Shown here: positions 7,679 to 19,700 of the stretch, one piece after another
Layout: every line of letters starts with the position of its first letter
Numbering within the stretch: position 1 is the stretch's first letter
Assembly (NCBI RefSeq): GCF_000974765.1
Contig: NZ_BBWU01000002.1
Location: forward strand, 1 to 37,786
Length of the DNA stretch: 37,786 bases
Reading direction: 5' to 3'
Origin: Sphingomonas changbaiensis NBRC 104936
GTDB taxonomy: Bacteria > Pseudomonadota > Alphaproteobacteria > Sphingomonadales > Sphingomonadaceae
Notes under the pieces: model-generated
Told to the model about the DNA's origin: nothing
Seen by the model: only the letters and a program-made list of their open reading frames with translations
The model's database searches: none
Position numbers and translations under genes: made by a program

Positions 7679-7881
7679 ACTCTATGGTGTGCCGGTGCGC
7701 GATCTGGACGGCAAGCCACTCGGCCGGCTGTTCGAAATCTATGTGATCGAAGACGAAGTCGAGGCGATCGGCTGCGGCCCGGGCAGCTTGTTCGAGCGGC
7801 TGACCGGCCGCAACCACGGCAGACGCATCCCCTGGATCGCCGTGCGCGCAATCGGCCCGCGCGGAATCACGATCGACCCCG

Positions 7882-9348
<1,467 letters not shown>

Positions 9349-9367
9349 CTTCTCACCTGACGTAACC

Positions 9368-9449
9368 GACTCCGTTCGCTTCGAGCGAAGTCGAGAAGCG
9401 CTTGGCACCGAGCTGTCGTTTCTCGACTTCGCTCGAAACGAACGGACTC
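9368..9449. repeat. inverted repeat between two enzyme genes (family B, copy 1)
   Basis: Arms 9368-9400 and 9417-9449 are reverse complements over 33 bases with three mismatches and a 16-base loop. The core TCGAGCGAAGTCGAGAAGCG (9381-9400) recurs exactly at 35921-35940 inside the 5-oxoprolinase gene. It lies between the acetolactate-synthase-like gene and the aldehyde dehydrogenase gene, both leftward, where it could reduce read-through or stabilise the upstream message. Confidence 0.9.
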
Positions 9450-9464
9450 CCGTTCAACCCGCTG

Positions 9465-11111
9465 TCACAGCGCCTTGCTGAGCTGCTTGATGTCGTGGTT
9501 CAGGATCTTGTCGTTTTCGGAATAATCGACCGGGCAGTCGATCAGGTGCACGCCCGGCGTGTCCAGGCATTCCTTCAGCAGTCCCGGCAGCATTTCGGCC
9601 GAGGTGACGCGGTGGCCCTTGGCGCCGTAGCTTTCGGCATATTTGACGAAATCGGGGTTGCCATAGGTCAGGCCCCAATCCTTGAAGCCCATATTGGCCT
9701 GCTTCCAGCGGATCATGCCGTAGCTGCTGTCATTGAGGATCAGCACGGTGATGTTGAGGCCGAGGCGGACGGCGGTCTCCATCTCCTGGCTGTTCATCAT
9801 GAAGCCGCCGTCGCCGCAGATCGCCATCACCTTGCGGTCGGGATAGACCATCGCCGACGCCATCGCAGAGGGCAGGCCGGCGCCCATCGTCGCCAGCGCA
9901 TTGTCGAGCAGCACGGTGTTCTGCTGCCGCGCCGGATAGTTGCGGGCGAACCAGATTTTGTAGACGCCATTGTCGAGACAGATGATGCCGTCGGCCGGCA
10001 TCGCCTCGCGGATCTTGCGAACCAGATAGGGTGGGAAGATCGGGAAACGATCGTCGCCGTCGAGGCTTTCGGTATGCTCCACCTCCGCCTTGCGGAAGCG
10101 CAGCATGTCGTCGAAGTTCCACCGGCCCGAGGGCACGATATCCTCGACGATCTGCCAGATCGCGTTGCCGATATCGCCGATCACCTCGATCTGCGGGAAA
10201 TAGACCGGATCGACTTCGGCCGAGCGTGCCGAGATGTGGATCACCTCCGCACCGCCGCGTTTCATGAAGAAAGGCGGCTTTTCGATCACGTCGTGGCCGA
10301 CATTGACGATCACGTCCGCGGCCTCGATCGCGCGGTGCACATAGTCGCCGGCCGACAGCGCCGCGCAGCCGACGAAGCGCGGATGGGTCTCGTCGATCAC
10401 GCCCTTGCCGAGCTGGGTGGTCACGAACGGGATGCCGGTCTTCTCGACCAGCTTCAGCAGCATCCGACCGGTGACCTTGCGGTTCGCGCCGGCGCCGATC
10501 ACCAGGATTGGGGCCTTGGCGTCCTCAAGCTTCTTGACCGCCGCGCGCACCGCCTTTGCTTCGGCGAGCGGGCGGCGATGCAGGCTGGGCTTGAGGGGCG
10601 TCGAATCCGTGTGCTCGTCGGCCACGTCCTCGGGGAATTCGAGGTGGGTCGCGCCGGGCTTTTCCTCTTCGGCCAGCCGGATCGCCTCGCGGATGCGGCT
10701 GGGGATGTTGTCGGCGCTGGCGAGCTGGTGCGTGTATTTGGTGATCGGCCGCATCATGTCGACTACGTCGAGGATCTGGAAGCGGCCCTGTTTGGACTTC
10801 TTGATCGGTTTCTGGCCGGTCACCATCAGGATCGGCATGCCGCCCAGCTGCGCATAGGCGGCGGCGGTGACGAAGTTGGTCGCGCCGGGCCCCAGCGTCG
10901 CCATGCACACGCCGGTCTTGCCGGTATGGCGGCCATAGGTCGCGGCCATGAAGCCGGCGCCTTGTTCGTGGCGGGTCAGGATCAGCTTGATCTGCTTGGA
11001 CCGCGACAGGCTGTCGAGCATGTCGAGATTCTCTTCACCGGGCACGCCGAAGATATACTCGACGCCCTCCTCTTCCAGACATTGGATGAAGAGGTCGGAT
11101 GCCTTCGTCAT
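9465..11111 (-). CDS. Acetolactate synthase-like ThDP-dependent enzyme
   Basis: The 548-residue protein is a full ThDP enzyme of the acetohydroxyacid synthase group. It has the catalytic Glu (E49 in LTRHEQGAGFMA), a central domain, and the ThDP/Mg motif from GDGG (433) to NDSSYGM (ending 466). GHDVIEKPP in the central domain recalls the catabolic AlsS type (GYDPIEY), rather than the FAD-dependent biosynthetic enzyme. No regulatory-subunit gene is adjacent, which agrees with a catabolic role making acetolactate from pyruvate, though another 2-oxoacid decarboxylase or ligase activity is possible. The start is ATG at 11111 with GGGGGACAT upstream. It precedes the aldehyde dehydrogenase gene and follows a 2-hydroxyacid dehydrogenase gene. 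Confidence 0.88.
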   Translation of the reverse strand: MTKASDLFIQCLEEEGVEYIFGVPGEENLDMLDSLSRSKQIKLILTRHEQGAGFMAATYGRHTGKTGVCMATLGPGATNFVTAAAYAQLGGMPILMVTGQKPIKKSKQGRFQILDVVDMMRPITKYTHQLASADNIPSRIREAIRLAEEEKPGATHLEFPEDVADEHTDSTPLKPSLHRRPLAEAKAVRAAVKKLEDAKAPILVIGAGANRKVTGRMLLKLVEKTGIPFVTTQLGKGVIDETHPRFVGCAALSAGDYVHRAIEAADVIVNVGHDVIEKPPFFMKRGGAEVIHISARSAEVDPVYFPQIEVIGDIGNAIWQIVEDIVPSGRWNFDDMLRFRKAEVEHTESLDGDDRFPIFPPYLVRKIREAMPADGIICLDNGVYKIWFARNYPARQQNTVLLDNALATMGAGLPSAMASAMVYPDRKVMAICGDGGFMMNSQEMETAVRLGLNITVLILNDSSYGMIRWKQANMGFKDWGLTYGNPDFVKYAESYGAKGHRVTSAEMLPGLLKECLDTPGVHLIDCPVDYSENDKILNHDIKQLSKAL

Positions 11112-11253
11112 TGATGTCCCCCCGTGTGCCGGATGCAGTTTGATACGCGTCCCGGCGCGCAGCTCCGGCTCTGCCGATTCCCGCTGCGCCGGCATGGCTT
11201 ATCGTTTCGGGGTTGGCGACGCTAGCCCGCACTCGCTCCGGACGAGCGACAAG

Positions 11254-12189
11254 TCAGTAGCCCAGATCGAGGTCCACCGCGTTGATCAGCGGCTCGCCCG
11301 ATCGGTAGCGGGCGAGATTGTCGAGGAACAGCCTGGCGCCGCGCTGAAACATCTTGCTCTGCGACTGACCGGACAGGTGCATCGTCACATGGGCGTTGGG
11401 CAGCGTCCACAAGGGGTGATCCGACGGAAGCGGCTCGGGCGTGGTGACGTCCAGAAATGCGCCCCCGATCCGGTTTTCGGTCAAGGCAGTCACCAGCGCC
11501 TCCTGGTCGACGACGCTTCCCCGCGCGATGTTGATCAGCACGGCATCGGGCTTCATCGCGTCAAGCTCGGCAGCGCCGATCATCCCCTGGGTTTCGGCGG
11601 TTGCAGGAGCCGCGAGGATCACCCAGTCGAATTCGCCCAAGCGGGCACGCCAGGCGTCGGTGCCAAGCTCGCCCGGTCCCGGCCTGCGCCGGACAGTGGT
11701 CACGGCAACGTCGAATGCGGCCAGGCGGGTTCGGACAAGCGATCCGATGGCACCTCCCCCCAGGATAAGGGCGCTGGTCTCGGCCAGTTCCAGACGGCCC
11801 GGCGGCGATCGCAGCCATTCGTGCCTGTCCTGCGCGCGTACGACCTCGCGATAGCCCTTCGCGATGGTCAGCATGCCCATCACCACATATTCGGCGATCG
11901 TGATCGCGTTGATGCCGGCGCCGTTGGTGACCGTGACGCCTTGCCGGGCCAGCGTGTCCTTGGGCATCCAGTCGATGCCGGCATAGATCGTGTTGAGCCA
12001 TTTGAGCGCGTCGGCGCGCTCCAGCGCCGCGACCATGTCCCTGGCTTCGTACATATCGAGCCACCCGACCTCCGCACCCGGCGCCATTTGACAGGCGTCC
12101 TCGGCCGAGGCGAACCAGCGGGCTTCCGCGTCGGCGGGCAAATGCGGCTCGAGCAGCGGCCGGGCGAGGGCGGGGAGGGTGAGGATCAT
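11254..12189 (-). CDS. D-2-hydroxyacid dehydrogenase family protein
   Basis: This 311-residue cytosolic oxidoreductase of the D-isomer-specific 2-hydroxyacid dehydrogenase family interconverts a 2-oxoacid and a D-2-hydroxyacid with NAD(P). It shows the Rossmann motif GGGAIG (144-149), Arg in NIARGSVVD (R223), Glu in TTPEPL (E252) and the catalytic His in VTMHLSG (H271). The run of arginines after the second strand (TVRRRP) in place of an acidic residue suggests NADP preference. Substrate cannot be fixed; glyoxylate/hydroxypyruvate-type acids are likely. ATG at 12189 has a GAGAGGTAGG site that is itself part of the adjacent palindromic repeat. The gene is co-directional with cysS and the acetolactate-synthase-like gene. 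Confidence 0.9.
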   Translation of the reverse strand: MILTLPALARPLLEPHLPADAEARWFASAEDACQMAPGAEVGWLDMYEARDMVAALERADALKWLNTIYAGIDWMPKDTLARQGVTVTNGAGINAITIAEYVVMGMLTIAKGYREVVRAQDRHEWLRSPPGRLELAETSALILGGGAIGSLVRTRLAAFDVAVTTVRRRPGPGELGTDAWRARLGEFDWVILAAPATAETQGMIGAAELDAMKPDAVLINIARGSVVDQEALVTALTENRIGGAFLDVTTPEPLPSDHPLWTLPNAHVTMHLSGQSQSKMFQRGARLFLDNLARYRSGEPLINAVDLDLGY

Positions 12190-12199
12190 GGATGTTGCC

Positions 12200-12333
12200 T
12201 ACCTCTCCCATCGGGAGAGGTCGAGACGGCGGAGCCGTCCGGGTGAGGGGATCGGGAGCGAGCCGTTCCGCACCGTAACCCCTCACCCCGCTCGCGCCGC
12301 AGGCGCGAGTCGCCCTCTCCCTATGGGAGAGGG
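12200..12333. repeat. palindromic repeat reaching into cysS (family C)
   Basis: Terminal hairpins lie at 12201-12220 (CCTCTCCC / GGGAGAGG) and 12313-12333 (CCCTCTCCC / GGGAGAGGG). Between them, GACGGC and GCCGTC pair at 12224-12239, and CGCTCGCGCC precedes GCAGGCGCGAGTCG. The right half matches the element inside mtaB. The distal hairpin overlaps the end of cysS and supplies its stop codon; the proximal end provides purine-rich sequence upstream of the hydroxyacid dehydrogenase start. Confidence 0.9.
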
Positions 12334-13748
12334 ATGCTCCAGTCCCACCCAAGCGGATCGCCGTCCATCACCTCGACGCCTTCCGCTGCGAGCTCATCAC
12401 GGATGCGGTCGGAGGTGGCGAAGTCCTTCGCGGCACGTGCATCCTTGCGCTCCGCCAGCCGCGCCTCAATTGCCGTCTCGTCGATCGACGCATCCTTTGG
12501 CGGCACCCGCAACTCAGCGCGCGACAGCCCCAACACGGTCAGCCCCAGCACCGAATCCATCTGCGCCAGGGCGGCCCGGCGCTGGCCGGCATCCAGCCCC
12601 TTTGTCGTCAGCACCGTCTCGAAATGCGTCAGCGCCTTGGCGGTGTTCAGGTCATCCGACACCGCCTCGTCGAACGCCGCGAGTTCGGCGGTGACACGCT
12701 TGTCCGTGACCTCGCTGGTTTCGGCGGCCGGCAGCTTTTCCGCCGCGATCACCATCCGCTTCAGCCGCGTCAGCGCCGCCGCGAGGTTCTCGAACGTGAA
12801 CTCCAACTCGCTGCGGTAATGCGCCTGCAGGCACATCAGCCGGTAGGCGAGGGGGTGGAAGCCGCGGTCGACCAGCGCCTGCAGCGTCAGGAACTCGCCT
12901 TTCGACTTCGACATCTTGCCGCCGCGGTCGATCAGGAAATTATTGTGCATCCAGATGCGCGCGCCGCTGTCTGCGGAATGGCAGCGCGCCTGGTTTTGGG
13001 CGATCTCGTTCGGGTGGTGGATCTCGCGGTGATCGATGCCGCCGGTGTGAATGTCGAACGGAAAGCCGAGCAGCGCCTCCGACATCACCGAGCATTCGAG
13101 ATGCCAGCCCGGCGCGCCGCGACCCCAGGGCGAGTCCCATTCCATCTGTCGCGTCTCGCCGGGCGGCGTCGCGCGCCAGATCGCGAAGTCGGTCGGGTGA
13201 CGCTTGCCTTCGACAGTGTCGATCCGGCTTTCGCCTTCGTCGGTCTTGGTGCGGGCGAGCCGGCCATATTCGGGCACGGTGGTCGTATCGAAGTAGAGCC
13301 CGCTCGGCAGCTGGTAGCAGTTCGCCTCGATCGACTTCGCGAACTCGATCATCGCGGGCACATAGTCGGTCGCGATCGACCAGGTCGCCGGCTGCCGGAT
13401 GTTCAGCCGATCGATGTCGCGCCAATAGGCGTCGGCGTAGAATTTCGCGATGTCCCAGGCCGATTTGCCCGCTCGCGCAGCCGCCGTCTCCATCTTGTCC
13501 GCGCCTTCATCGGCGTCCGACGTCAGGTGGCCCACATCGGTGATGTTGATGACGTGGCGAAGCGCGTAGCCCTTATAGCTGAGTATGCGGCCCAGCGTGT
13601 CGGCGAACACATAGGCGCGCATGTTGCCGACATGCTGATAGTTATAGACGGTTGGCCCGCAGGTATAGACGCGCGCCTCGCCTGGGTGGACGGGCTCGAA
13701 CGTCTCGATCGAGCGGGTGAGGCTGTTGAACAGGCGCAGCGGAACCAT
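12321..13748 (-). CDS. cysS: Cysteinyl-tRNA synthetase
   Basis: CysS charges tRNA-Cys in the cytosol. The 475-residue class I synthetase has C30 followed by the HIGH-box variant HVGN (39-42 in TVYNYQHVGNMRAY), zinc-ligand positions around C219, H244 and E248 (HTGGIDHREIHHPNEIAQ), and KMSKS at 278-282. The C-terminal anticodon-binding region ends in DWSIPLP. The final residues and the TAG stop fall in the palindromic repeat at 12313-12333, so the original C-terminus may have been altered slightly. ATG at 13748 lies 44 bases after the TpsA stop on the same strand. Confidence 0.97.
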   Translation of the reverse strand: MVPLRLFNSLTRSIETFEPVHPGEARVYTCGPTVYNYQHVGNMRAYVFADTLGRILSYKGYALRHVINITDVGHLTSDADEGADKMETAAARAGKSAWDIAKFYADAYWRDIDRLNIRQPATWSIATDYVPAMIEFAKSIEANCYQLPSGLYFDTTTVPEYGRLARTKTDEGESRIDTVEGKRHPTDFAIWRATPPGETRQMEWDSPWGRGAPGWHLECSVMSEALLGFPFDIHTGGIDHREIHHPNEIAQNQARCHSADSGARIWMHNNFLIDRGGKMSKSKGEFLTLQALVDRGFHPLAYRLMCLQAHYRSELEFTFENLAAALTRLKRMVIAAEKLPAAETSEVTDKRVTAELAAFDEAVSDDLNTAKALTHFETVLTTKGLDAGQRRAALAQMDSVLGLTVLGLSRAELRVPPKDASIDETAIEARLAERKDARAAKDFATSDRIRDELAAEGVEVMDGDPLGWDWSIPLP

Positions 13749-13792
13749 GGGCGCCGCCTTGGCCCGCCGCTGCCCGAACCGTCAACCGCCTG

Positions 13793-16700
13793 TCACGGCT
13801 GCTGCGGGCTGATCGGCGTGAGCCACAGATCCTCGTTGCCGGCGCCGGTGACCGGCTGATCGATCAGCGGATCGAAGCGGGAGGTCGGCACGCTCAGGAT
13901 CTGGATCAGCGGCGTCGGCCGCGATTGCGACGTCTGCAGCGATTGTTCCTTCTGGTCCTCTTTCCGATCGTCCTCGATCTGGTCGCGCGACGCGCTGAAC
14001 ACCGGCGCAACCGTCTCGGGCGGCGGCCCGGGTGGGGGCGGCGCGACCCCGCAGAGTGTCCCGGGCGTGCAGCCGTTGAAGCTGGAGCCCGTGTCGAAGC
14101 TGCCACTGACGTTCACTGCGTTGATCAGGCCCGCACCCGTGACCGTGCCGACTTGCCCGTTCAGCACCAGTTGCGCCGGCTGATCGCCGGTGGTTTCGAT
14201 CCGGAAGCTGTTGGCGGTAAAGCCGCGCTTTGCGTTCGGGTCGGTGCCGTTCGCGCCGCTGTTCTGGATGAACGCTAGCCGGCCGATCCGCACCACGATC
14301 TGTCCGGCCTGGAAATAGCCGCCGTCATTTTCGAGCTGGTCGTTGGTGCCGAGCCGCTGTTTGACGGCATTGAGGTCGAGGCCGGTAATTTCGGTTCGCG
14401 CCTTGGTCGACAGCGCCTGCACCTGCTGCGCCTCCAGCCGCAGCGTGCCCGACAAGCCGCCGGGCGGGTTCTTGAGCGTCACCAACCCGCTTTCGGCCGC
14501 CAGCGCGATGTCGCTGGCGGATCGCAGCGTCACGGTCTGGCCAGCGCCGATGTTCCTGAACTGCAGGTTCCCGACGATGCCGATCGCGCGAGGCGAACTG
14601 ATCAGCAGCGTGCCGTTCGATCCGAGCTGGCCACCGTCGAATGTGAGCGAGCCAAGCACGACATTAGCCGCCGCCGGATCGACGAAGCTGAACGCGGTTC
14701 CGGTGGCGCTGGTCGGCGCCGAGGCGAAATTGATGTCGCCCTGGCTCGCGATCCGGCCAAGCTCCGTATTGTCGAGCCGGTAGCCGGTCCCGCTCGGCGC
14801 GTCGCCGATGAACATCCGGTCGGTCGTGCCGGTGAGCGTCAATGCGGTGGTCTGGGTCTTGCTGCCGAGCTGTGCCGTGGAGCCGATCGCGATATCGTTC
14901 GACCTCAGCGCGATCGTGCCGCCCGTCACGGTGCCGTTGACGGCTATCAGTCCCGGCGTGGTCGCCGTCAGGGCACCTGTTGCCGAAACGTCGCCGAGCG
15001 CCAGGCCGCCATTGACGCCGTGAAGCGAAAGGTCGCCGCCGCTCGCCACGGCCTTGGTCAGTGCCAAATCGCCCTGTGCGGTCAGGTTGACGGACTGACC
15101 CATCGCCTGGATCGGGCCGGCCGCGGTCAGGTCGCTCGAGACGGTGATCGTGCCGTTGCCGGACGCGAGCGTAACTGCGCCGCCCGAGGCGATCGTACCG
15201 ACCGTCACGCCCTGCGCCCCGGAAATGTCGATGACACCCGAGCCGCTCTTCAGCGAATTCGCCGTTACGGCGCCACCGCTAGCGAGCGTGATCGCGCCGG
15301 TCGCAGTGGAAGTGCCGACGGCAAGCGTTCCCGCGACGGTGGTAAGCTTCAGATCACCCGCGGTCGCATCCGCCTGGAGCACTTTCAAACCGTTTTGCGC
15401 GGTGATGTCGAGCGATGGCGCGGCCAGGATAAGGTCATCGCCGACAACGAGGTCATTCGTCACGACCAAGGGGCCGCTGCCCGATTTGAGCGTCGCGGTG
15501 CCGGTCGAGGACACGGTGCCGACGGACAGCCCGTTCCTCGCATTCAGCGAGATGTCCCCCGCCGTGGCCGTGAAGGCCTGGGCAGAGATCGCACCGTTGC
15601 TTTCAACGGAAATCCGCGCGGCCGTCGCGTTCCCGCCGGTAACGGTGGCAAAGGGCTCGATCGTCAATTGACCGCCGGCGGCGATCGTATCGAACGTTAC
15701 CGATCCTTGGCCCTGCAGCGAAATGTCCCCGGTTGCGCTGAGCGAGCCCAGCTTCAGCAGACCCGTTCCCGAAGACAATCCGATGCCGCCGTCGGTCGCG
15801 ACGGCCTTGCTGATGCCGAGACCGTCGTCGTTGACCAGGCCGATGCTGCGGCCGATCGCGACCACATCGCTTGCTTGCGTCGCGCCATCGGTCTGGATCG
15901 CGCCATTGGCGGCCAGAAGCGAGAGCGCGCCAGTCGTATGCAACTCGGCGGCGTGGATTCCGGCGTCCGCGCTGATGGACATCGGCCCGGCATTGGCGAC
16001 CAGGCCGAGCGAGACGTCGAGTTTGCCCGGCGTCGTAATCGAGACGCTTCCGCCGCTTCCGCCGTAGAAGCTGGTGACATCGCCGCCGGCGTCGATCGTC
16101 AGCGCCCCGGCCGCCGCGATCTTGTCGAAGGACACGGTGCCGCCCGAACGAAGGGTGATCGCGCCGCTCGCGGTCGCATCGGAAAGGCGCAGGGCGCCTG
16201 CCTTCGTCACCAGCGTCAGGTCACCCGCAGTTGCGGTGGTGGCGGAGACGTTCAGGCCATCGAGCCCGTTCAGCGTCACGGCCTGGGCGGTCGCTGTAAT
16301 CCCGCTTGCCGACGCATCTGTGGCGACGTTGATCGTGCCGGATGTGGCGCTGAGCGTCGCGCGGCCGGTCGCGGCGAAGCTATCGAGCGCGATGTTCTTG
16401 CCGGCGACGAGGTCGAGCGGCGATCCGGACACGATCCGGCCGACTGCGATCGTGCCCGGCGCGGTGATGCCGCTGTCGTTCACGACGGCGTCGTCGAAAT
16501 CGACGGTGCGGATCGTCGCCGCATCGATGCCGCCCAGCGTGACGTTGTTGCCGGCGAACAGGTCGAGCGTGCCCGGCGCGTTGACCTGCGCCGCTGCCCC
16601 GTCGATGCTGTGGAACGAGGCCACGCGCGCGACATTGCTGCCGCCCGTGATCGTCAGCGGCCCGTTCAGCGTCAGGTTCTCGTTCAGCGACTCGACCGTC

Positions 16701-19700
16701 AGGCTATCGGACGCGCGGATGAGGTTGGCGACGCCGGCCTGTCCCAAGTCCACCGAACGGGCACGCAGCAGCACGTCGGTGCCGTCGATGCCGCCGTTCA
16801 GGCGCAGATTGATCGGCTCGAACTCGCTCTCGCCGATGCGCACAATCCCGCTCACATGCGTCGTGCCGAGGCAGACACTGCCTTCCAGACACAGGCCGGT
16901 CAGCTGGCCGCCATCGTTCGACGGCACCTGGTCGCCGACTGGGATAGTGTTGAGCCGGACATAGAGATTGCCCGCGGTCAGCGCGGTCGTGCTGCTTGCC
17001 TGCACCGCGCCCGCGCTCATGAACAAGGTGCGGTTCGGGGCTTCGACGGTGCCGTCGATCAGGATCGATGCGACATTGCCGTCGACAGGCTCGCCGGTGT
17101 TGATGTGGCCGGCCATCAGCCGCAGCTGTGAGGCCTGCTCTAGCGGATCGGTCGCGCCATAGCCGGTTTCGGGCGGCGGGTTGTTCGCCGCGCGGACCAG
17201 CGCGCCGGAGCCGATGATGATGTCGTCGCCGGTGGCGATCGTCAGGCCGCGATCCGCAATCACCTGCGCGCCGGATTGCACGGTCGCGTCGGTGCCGGCG
17301 TAGATCGAGATATCGCCTGTCGAGGTCACGGTTCCGGTGACAACCGCGTCCGCCGGCACGAAGCCTTCGCCTGCGCCCGCGCCGATGAAGATGCTGCCGG
17401 CCGTTTCGCTGTTGCCCGCTGCAAGCGATCCGACGGTCACGCCATCAAACCCGGTAATGTTGATGGCCTCGGTCGCCAAAGCCTTGGCAACGTTCGCGCG
17501 GCCGCCGAACGCACCAATATCGATCGAACCGGTGGACGCAAGCAACGTGCCTGCCTGCGCATCGATATCGCCGTTATTGGTGTGCAGGCTGAGGCTCGGC
17601 GCGCTCAGCGAGGCCGACAAGGTGTTTGCCGGGCTCGAATTGGTGATGCTGATGCCGCGCGTGAGGGAGAGAACATCGATCGACGTGCCCGATGCCAAGC
17701 CGCCGGTACCCTGGAAGCTGAAGCGGACATCGCCATTGGCGGTCAGGTTGACATCGCCATCGACCTCGATCGCGCGCGCGCTTGACTGGATGTCGTAGTC
17801 GGAGCTGGTCTCGGTCGTGTTCGGCGCATTCGAGAAGCTGACCGCGTACAGCGAGCCGAGATGGATCCCGCCTTGTCCGTTGATGCCGGTGTCGGCAATC
17901 AGCAGCGATCCATCGACATCGCCGCCGGTCAGGTCGGTCGAGAAATTGCCAGCCTTGAAGGCGCCCGCCTGACCGGCCGGGCCGTCGGCCACCTGAAGCT
18001 CCAGCCGCCCGCCAAAGCCGCTGCCGTTGCTGCCGGACGCGGCGGTGGTGACGATGCCCGTGGCCGAGTCCGGGGCACCCTGTCCGCCGCTGCCGCCGAA
18101 GCCGCGCTGTGCGCTCGCGTCGGTGAACAGATCGCCGAAGATCGCCTGCCCGCCGGTGATGCCGATGGTCGCGAGTCCGGCAGAGGCGCTGCCGCCGTTC
18201 CCACCGATGCCGCCGCTGTTGCCCTGTGCCGAGCCGGTGCCGCCGCTGCCGCCGAATCCGCTGCGCGCGGAGGCGATCAGGACCGGAGGCGAATTCTCGA
18301 TGCCGCCCAGGCCGGGGATGGTCGCAACCGCGCCGCCGTCGACCAGCACCGACGCCGTCCCACCGAACGCAGATGCCGCGGAACCACCTTTGCCGCCCAG
18401 CCCGGAATCAGCGAAGCTGCCGCCATCGCCACCGCCGCCGGAGACCGCGCTGGCATCCAGCACGAACGGTCGGAACTGGCCACTATCGGCGACATTGACG
18501 ACCGCGCCGTTCGAAGCTTCGAAGCGCGCGGCGCCTCCCGTCGCGCCGCCGCCGTTTCCGCCATCCAGCCGCGCGGCCGGGCCACCGAAGCCGCCGTTCG
18601 CATAGCTGTCGGCATTGATCGTGAAGAGGTCGGCCGTGCCGCCGTCGAAGCGCACCAGCGCGAGGCCGCCGGTCGCGGCGCCGCCATTGCCGCCCGCCGC
18701 GCCGCTGCCGCCGCTTTGAGCGTTGCCGGTGGCCTCTGCCGTCAACTCCGGCTGGCCGTTGACGACCGCATTGGTGAAGATGATCGAGGCGTTGCCGCCG
18801 GCGCCGTCGCCGCCATTGCCGCCGCGCCCGCTCGCCGCCGGATCGAAGCTGCCTTCCCCGGCAGCCAGGACCAGTCCGGCGAGGCCGCCGGTGCCGTTCG
18901 CGCCAGCATTCACGCTCCCGAACGAATGCGTGCCGCCGGTCACGGCGATACCGGCGATGCCGCCCGTCGCCGCGCCGCCATGGCCGGCATTCGCGGTCTG
19001 CACGTCACCGAAGAAATTGGAATAATCGACGGTGCCGCCGTCGCCTCCGGTCGCCGCGGCACTGACTGAGAGTTCGCCGACAGAGAAGCTTACGCCGCCG
19101 GTCGCGACCTGCGCGGTGCCGCCCGTCGCGGCGCCGCCGGATGCAGCGTCCACCGGCGAGGAGCCGAAGGTTTGCCCGTCGCCGCCGAACCCGCCGGTCG
19201 CTTCGGCCGAGAGCCGCACTGTATCTGCACTCAGGCTGCCGCCGATGCCGGTCAGGTAAGCGCCCGATCCGACGCCGAACGGATTGGTGCCAACCCCAGC
19301 CGTGCCGCCTGCGCCCGCGCCGCCGTAGCCGGACTCGCCGAACGCGCCGTCGCCGCCGAAAGCGTCTGCGATGATCGAGACTGTGCCCGCGGTCAGGGTG
19401 CCGCCGTTGATCGAGAGTTCGGCCCGACCGCCGAAGCCGGCGCCGGCCGCTGTATCATAGCTGCCGTTGCCGCCGCTGCCGCTCGCGGAGAGGTTGATAT
19501 CCCCGGTCGATACGGGACCTCCGGTCAGGCTCAACAGAACGCTGCCGCCGACTCCGATGCCGCTGTTGCCGTGCGGTACCGAAGCGCGAAGGTCCAGCGG
19601 GCGCGACACGCTGCCGTTGGCGGAAAGATCAATGCCGCTCGCGAAGAAGCTGGATTCGACATTATTCGGGTCGGCCGAGTTCACCGTGATGCTGATCGTG

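Noticed and set aside
15020-17131. 703-codon open frame on the plus strand
   Set aside because: It lies wholly opposite the tpsA beta-helix repeats. Its composition reflects the complement of Gly/Ala/Thr codons; no domain or ribosome site supports it.
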